Assembly: GCA_017483465.1 (NCBI GenBank)
Contig: JAFUWN010000069.1
Coordinates: 37,303-101,302 of the forward strand
DNA length: 64,000 nucleotides
Source of the DNA: Oscillospiraceae bacterium
GTDB lineage: Bacteria > Bacillota > Clostridia > Oscillospirales > Ruminococcaceae
Reading direction: 5' to 3'
Position numbers and translations under genes: made by a program. The notes under the pieces were generated by a model. It was not told the DNA's origin. It saw nothing but the letters and a program-made list of their open reading frames with translations, and did not search any database. Positions 63,448 through 64,000 of the stretch are shown here, in pieces (position 1 is the stretch's first letter; each line of letters opens with the position of its first letter).

Positions 63448-63634
63448 AATTCTCAAAATTCTCGAAGAAGATTACGGATGTGAAGGCGTTCCGGATGACG
63501 AAGAGCCTCTTTGCCGGGTTCTTCTCGAAGATCAGAATCAAAATCAGATCTGGAAGAAAATTCCTGACAGCTATCTGACCGCTCATCATCTGAATGAAAA
63601 TGATACACTCTGCCTTGATCTTTCAGAATTTTAA
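63416..63634 (+). CDS. Small acidic protein of unknown function
   Basis: A 72-residue acidic, soluble protein (ILEEDYGCEGVPDDEEPLC, LNENDTLCLDLSEF). It overlaps the YgjV-like gene by 32 bases in another frame and has its own AGGAGG nine bases before ATG 63416. The last segment resembles a beta-hairpin as in small DUF proteins of Clostridia. No family named. Confidence 0.65.
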   Translation: MNPSNKKQAFKILKILEEDYGCEGVPDDEEPLCRVLLEDQNQNQIWKKIPDSYLTAHHLNENDTLCLDLSEF

Positions 63635-63639
63635 AATAA

Positions 63640-63673
63640 AAACACTGTGCTTTTTCTAAGCACAGTATTTTTA
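63640..63673 (+). terminator. Terminator after the small acidic protein gene
   Basis: ACTGTGCTT / AAGCACAGT stem, short loop, flanked by A and T runs. Confidence 0.85.
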
Positions 63674-63727
63674 TACCTGATTTCAAAAAAATAAAAAATC
63701 CCGGCATTACTACACCGGGACTTTACA

Positions 63728-63805
63728 TGGGGTGGATAATCGGATTCGAACCGATGGTCTTCAGTGCCACAAACTGACGCGTTAACCAGCTACGCTATAC
63801 CCACC
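63728..63805 (-). tRNA. tRNA-His (GTG)
   Basis: Full cloverleaf on the minus strand with anticodon loop TTGTGGC (anticodon GTG), T-loop GGTTCGAATCC, an extra 5' G pairing with C73 as in histidine tRNAs, and encoded CCA. Confidence 0.95.
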
Positions 63806-63811
63806 ATAGGA

Positions 63812-63885
63812 CGCGCCTTGCTGGACTCGAACCAGCGGCTTACTGCTTAGAAGGCAGTTACTCTATCCAGCTGAGTTAAAGGCGC
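63812..63885 (-). tRNA. tRNA-Arg (TCT)
   Basis: Cloverleaf with acceptor GCGCCTT/AAGGCGC, anticodon loop CTTCTAA (anticodon TCT) and T-loop GGTTCGAGTCC. CCA is not encoded (GTCC follows). Confidence 0.95.
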
Positions 63886-63906
63886 ATAGTCATGATTATG
63901 AGAAAA

Positions 63907-63980
63907 TGGAGCGGATGACGGGAATCGAACCCGCATACTCAGCTTGGGAAGCTGATGCTCTGCCACTAAACTACATCCGC
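63907..63980 (-). tRNA. tRNA-Gly (CCC)
   Basis: Cloverleaf with acceptor GCGGATG/CATCCGC, anticodon loop TTCCCAA (anticodon CCC), T-loop GGTTCGATTCC and encoded CCA. Confidence 0.95.
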
Positions 63981-63988
63981 AATTCTAA

Positions 63989-64000
63989 TGGAGCGGGTGA
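63989..64000 (-). tRNA. Partial tRNA (3' end only, Gly-like acceptor)
   Basis: The last 12 bases read, on the minus strand, TCACCCGCTCCA: the 3' acceptor strand plus T and CCA of a further tRNA. A matching 5' strand would be GCGGGTG, as in many tRNA-Gly genes. Identity cannot be proven from this fragment. Confidence 0.7.

Noticed and set aside
1-64000. CRISPR arrays, insertion sequences or prophage
   Set aside because: No regularly spaced repeats, transposase-like or phage structural genes were seen.

Overview
The window looks like a chromosomal segment of a low-to-moderate GC Gram-positive gut anaerobe close to Ruminococcus (Oscillospiraceae). The evidence is canonical sigma-A promoters (nearly always TTGACA/TATAAT with a 17-base spacer), AGGAGG ribosome binding sites, several TTG starts, a T-box leader ahead of valS, lipoproteins and no outer-membrane genes, Hen1/Pnkp RNA repair, and three dockerin-type modules of the kind used in cellulosome assembly. 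No insertion sequence, prophage or CRISPR array was seen.

Layout. 1-4660: a 5'-truncated unknown gene, a dCMP deaminase, a small membrane protein, trmB and a GH59-like glycosidase, ending at a terminator. 4669-7483 (minus): GH42 beta-galactosidase and a DUF389 membrane protein. 7604-12501: an EAL protein faces a minus-strand pair made of a membrane Cache-GGDEF diguanylate cyclase and a solute-binding lipoprotein. 12575-19965 (minus): T-box, valS, folC, a membrane protein, a DUF368/PopT-type lipid carrier transporter, an R2K-type ATP-grasp protein and a secreted dockerin-C39 peptidase-like protein. 20009-22574: two related secreted or membrane proteins flanking a 71-residue protein. Then glyS, a dockerin pectate lyase (minus), a rhomboid-like protein (minus), a beta-helix surface protein with a polyacidic cytoplasmic tail, an NSS transporter and azlCD.

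32044-45352 (minus) is the most unusual part: one eleven-gene operon behind one consensus promoter. It holds two lipoproteins, a membrane-anchored dockerin-like protein, a lipoprotein transpeptidase with intact SxxK/SxN/KTG motifs, an LCP-like membrane protein, a SEDS (FtsW/RodA) protein interrupted by an in-frame TGA, a pseudo-transpeptidase, a membrane coiled protein, a cytosolic partner, a zinc-ribbon P-loop GTPase and a tail-anchored protein. It reads as a dedicated peptidoglycan-synthesis-like envelope machine coupled to a GTPase.

45414-48092: a transcobalamin-like protein (alpha/alpha repeats plus DUF4430) and an ECF S component, probably for corrinoid uptake. 48079-51562 (minus): a solute-binding lipoprotein and a cytosolic LacI-fold GGDEF enzyme. 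51584-54914 (minus): XRE regulator, ImmA-like protease (in-frame TGA), MazF/PemK-like RNase, TerD, AIM24. Divergent from it, with both -35 boxes inside one dyad, is hen1-pnkp-MATE (54920-60334). 60344-62691 (minus): a second Cache/solute-binding pair, whose sensor has lost its GGDEF domain. The window ends with a YgjV-like gene, a small acidic protein and a minus-strand tRNA cluster (His, Arg, Gly, partial Gly-like).

Themes: plant and glycan polysaccharide use (GH59, GH42, PL1, dockerins); carbohydrate sensing through binding proteins without permeases linked to c-di-GMP enzymes; an RNA-damage/RNA-repair locus; and a new-looking cell-wall operon. All assignments are from reading the sequence; no database search was run.
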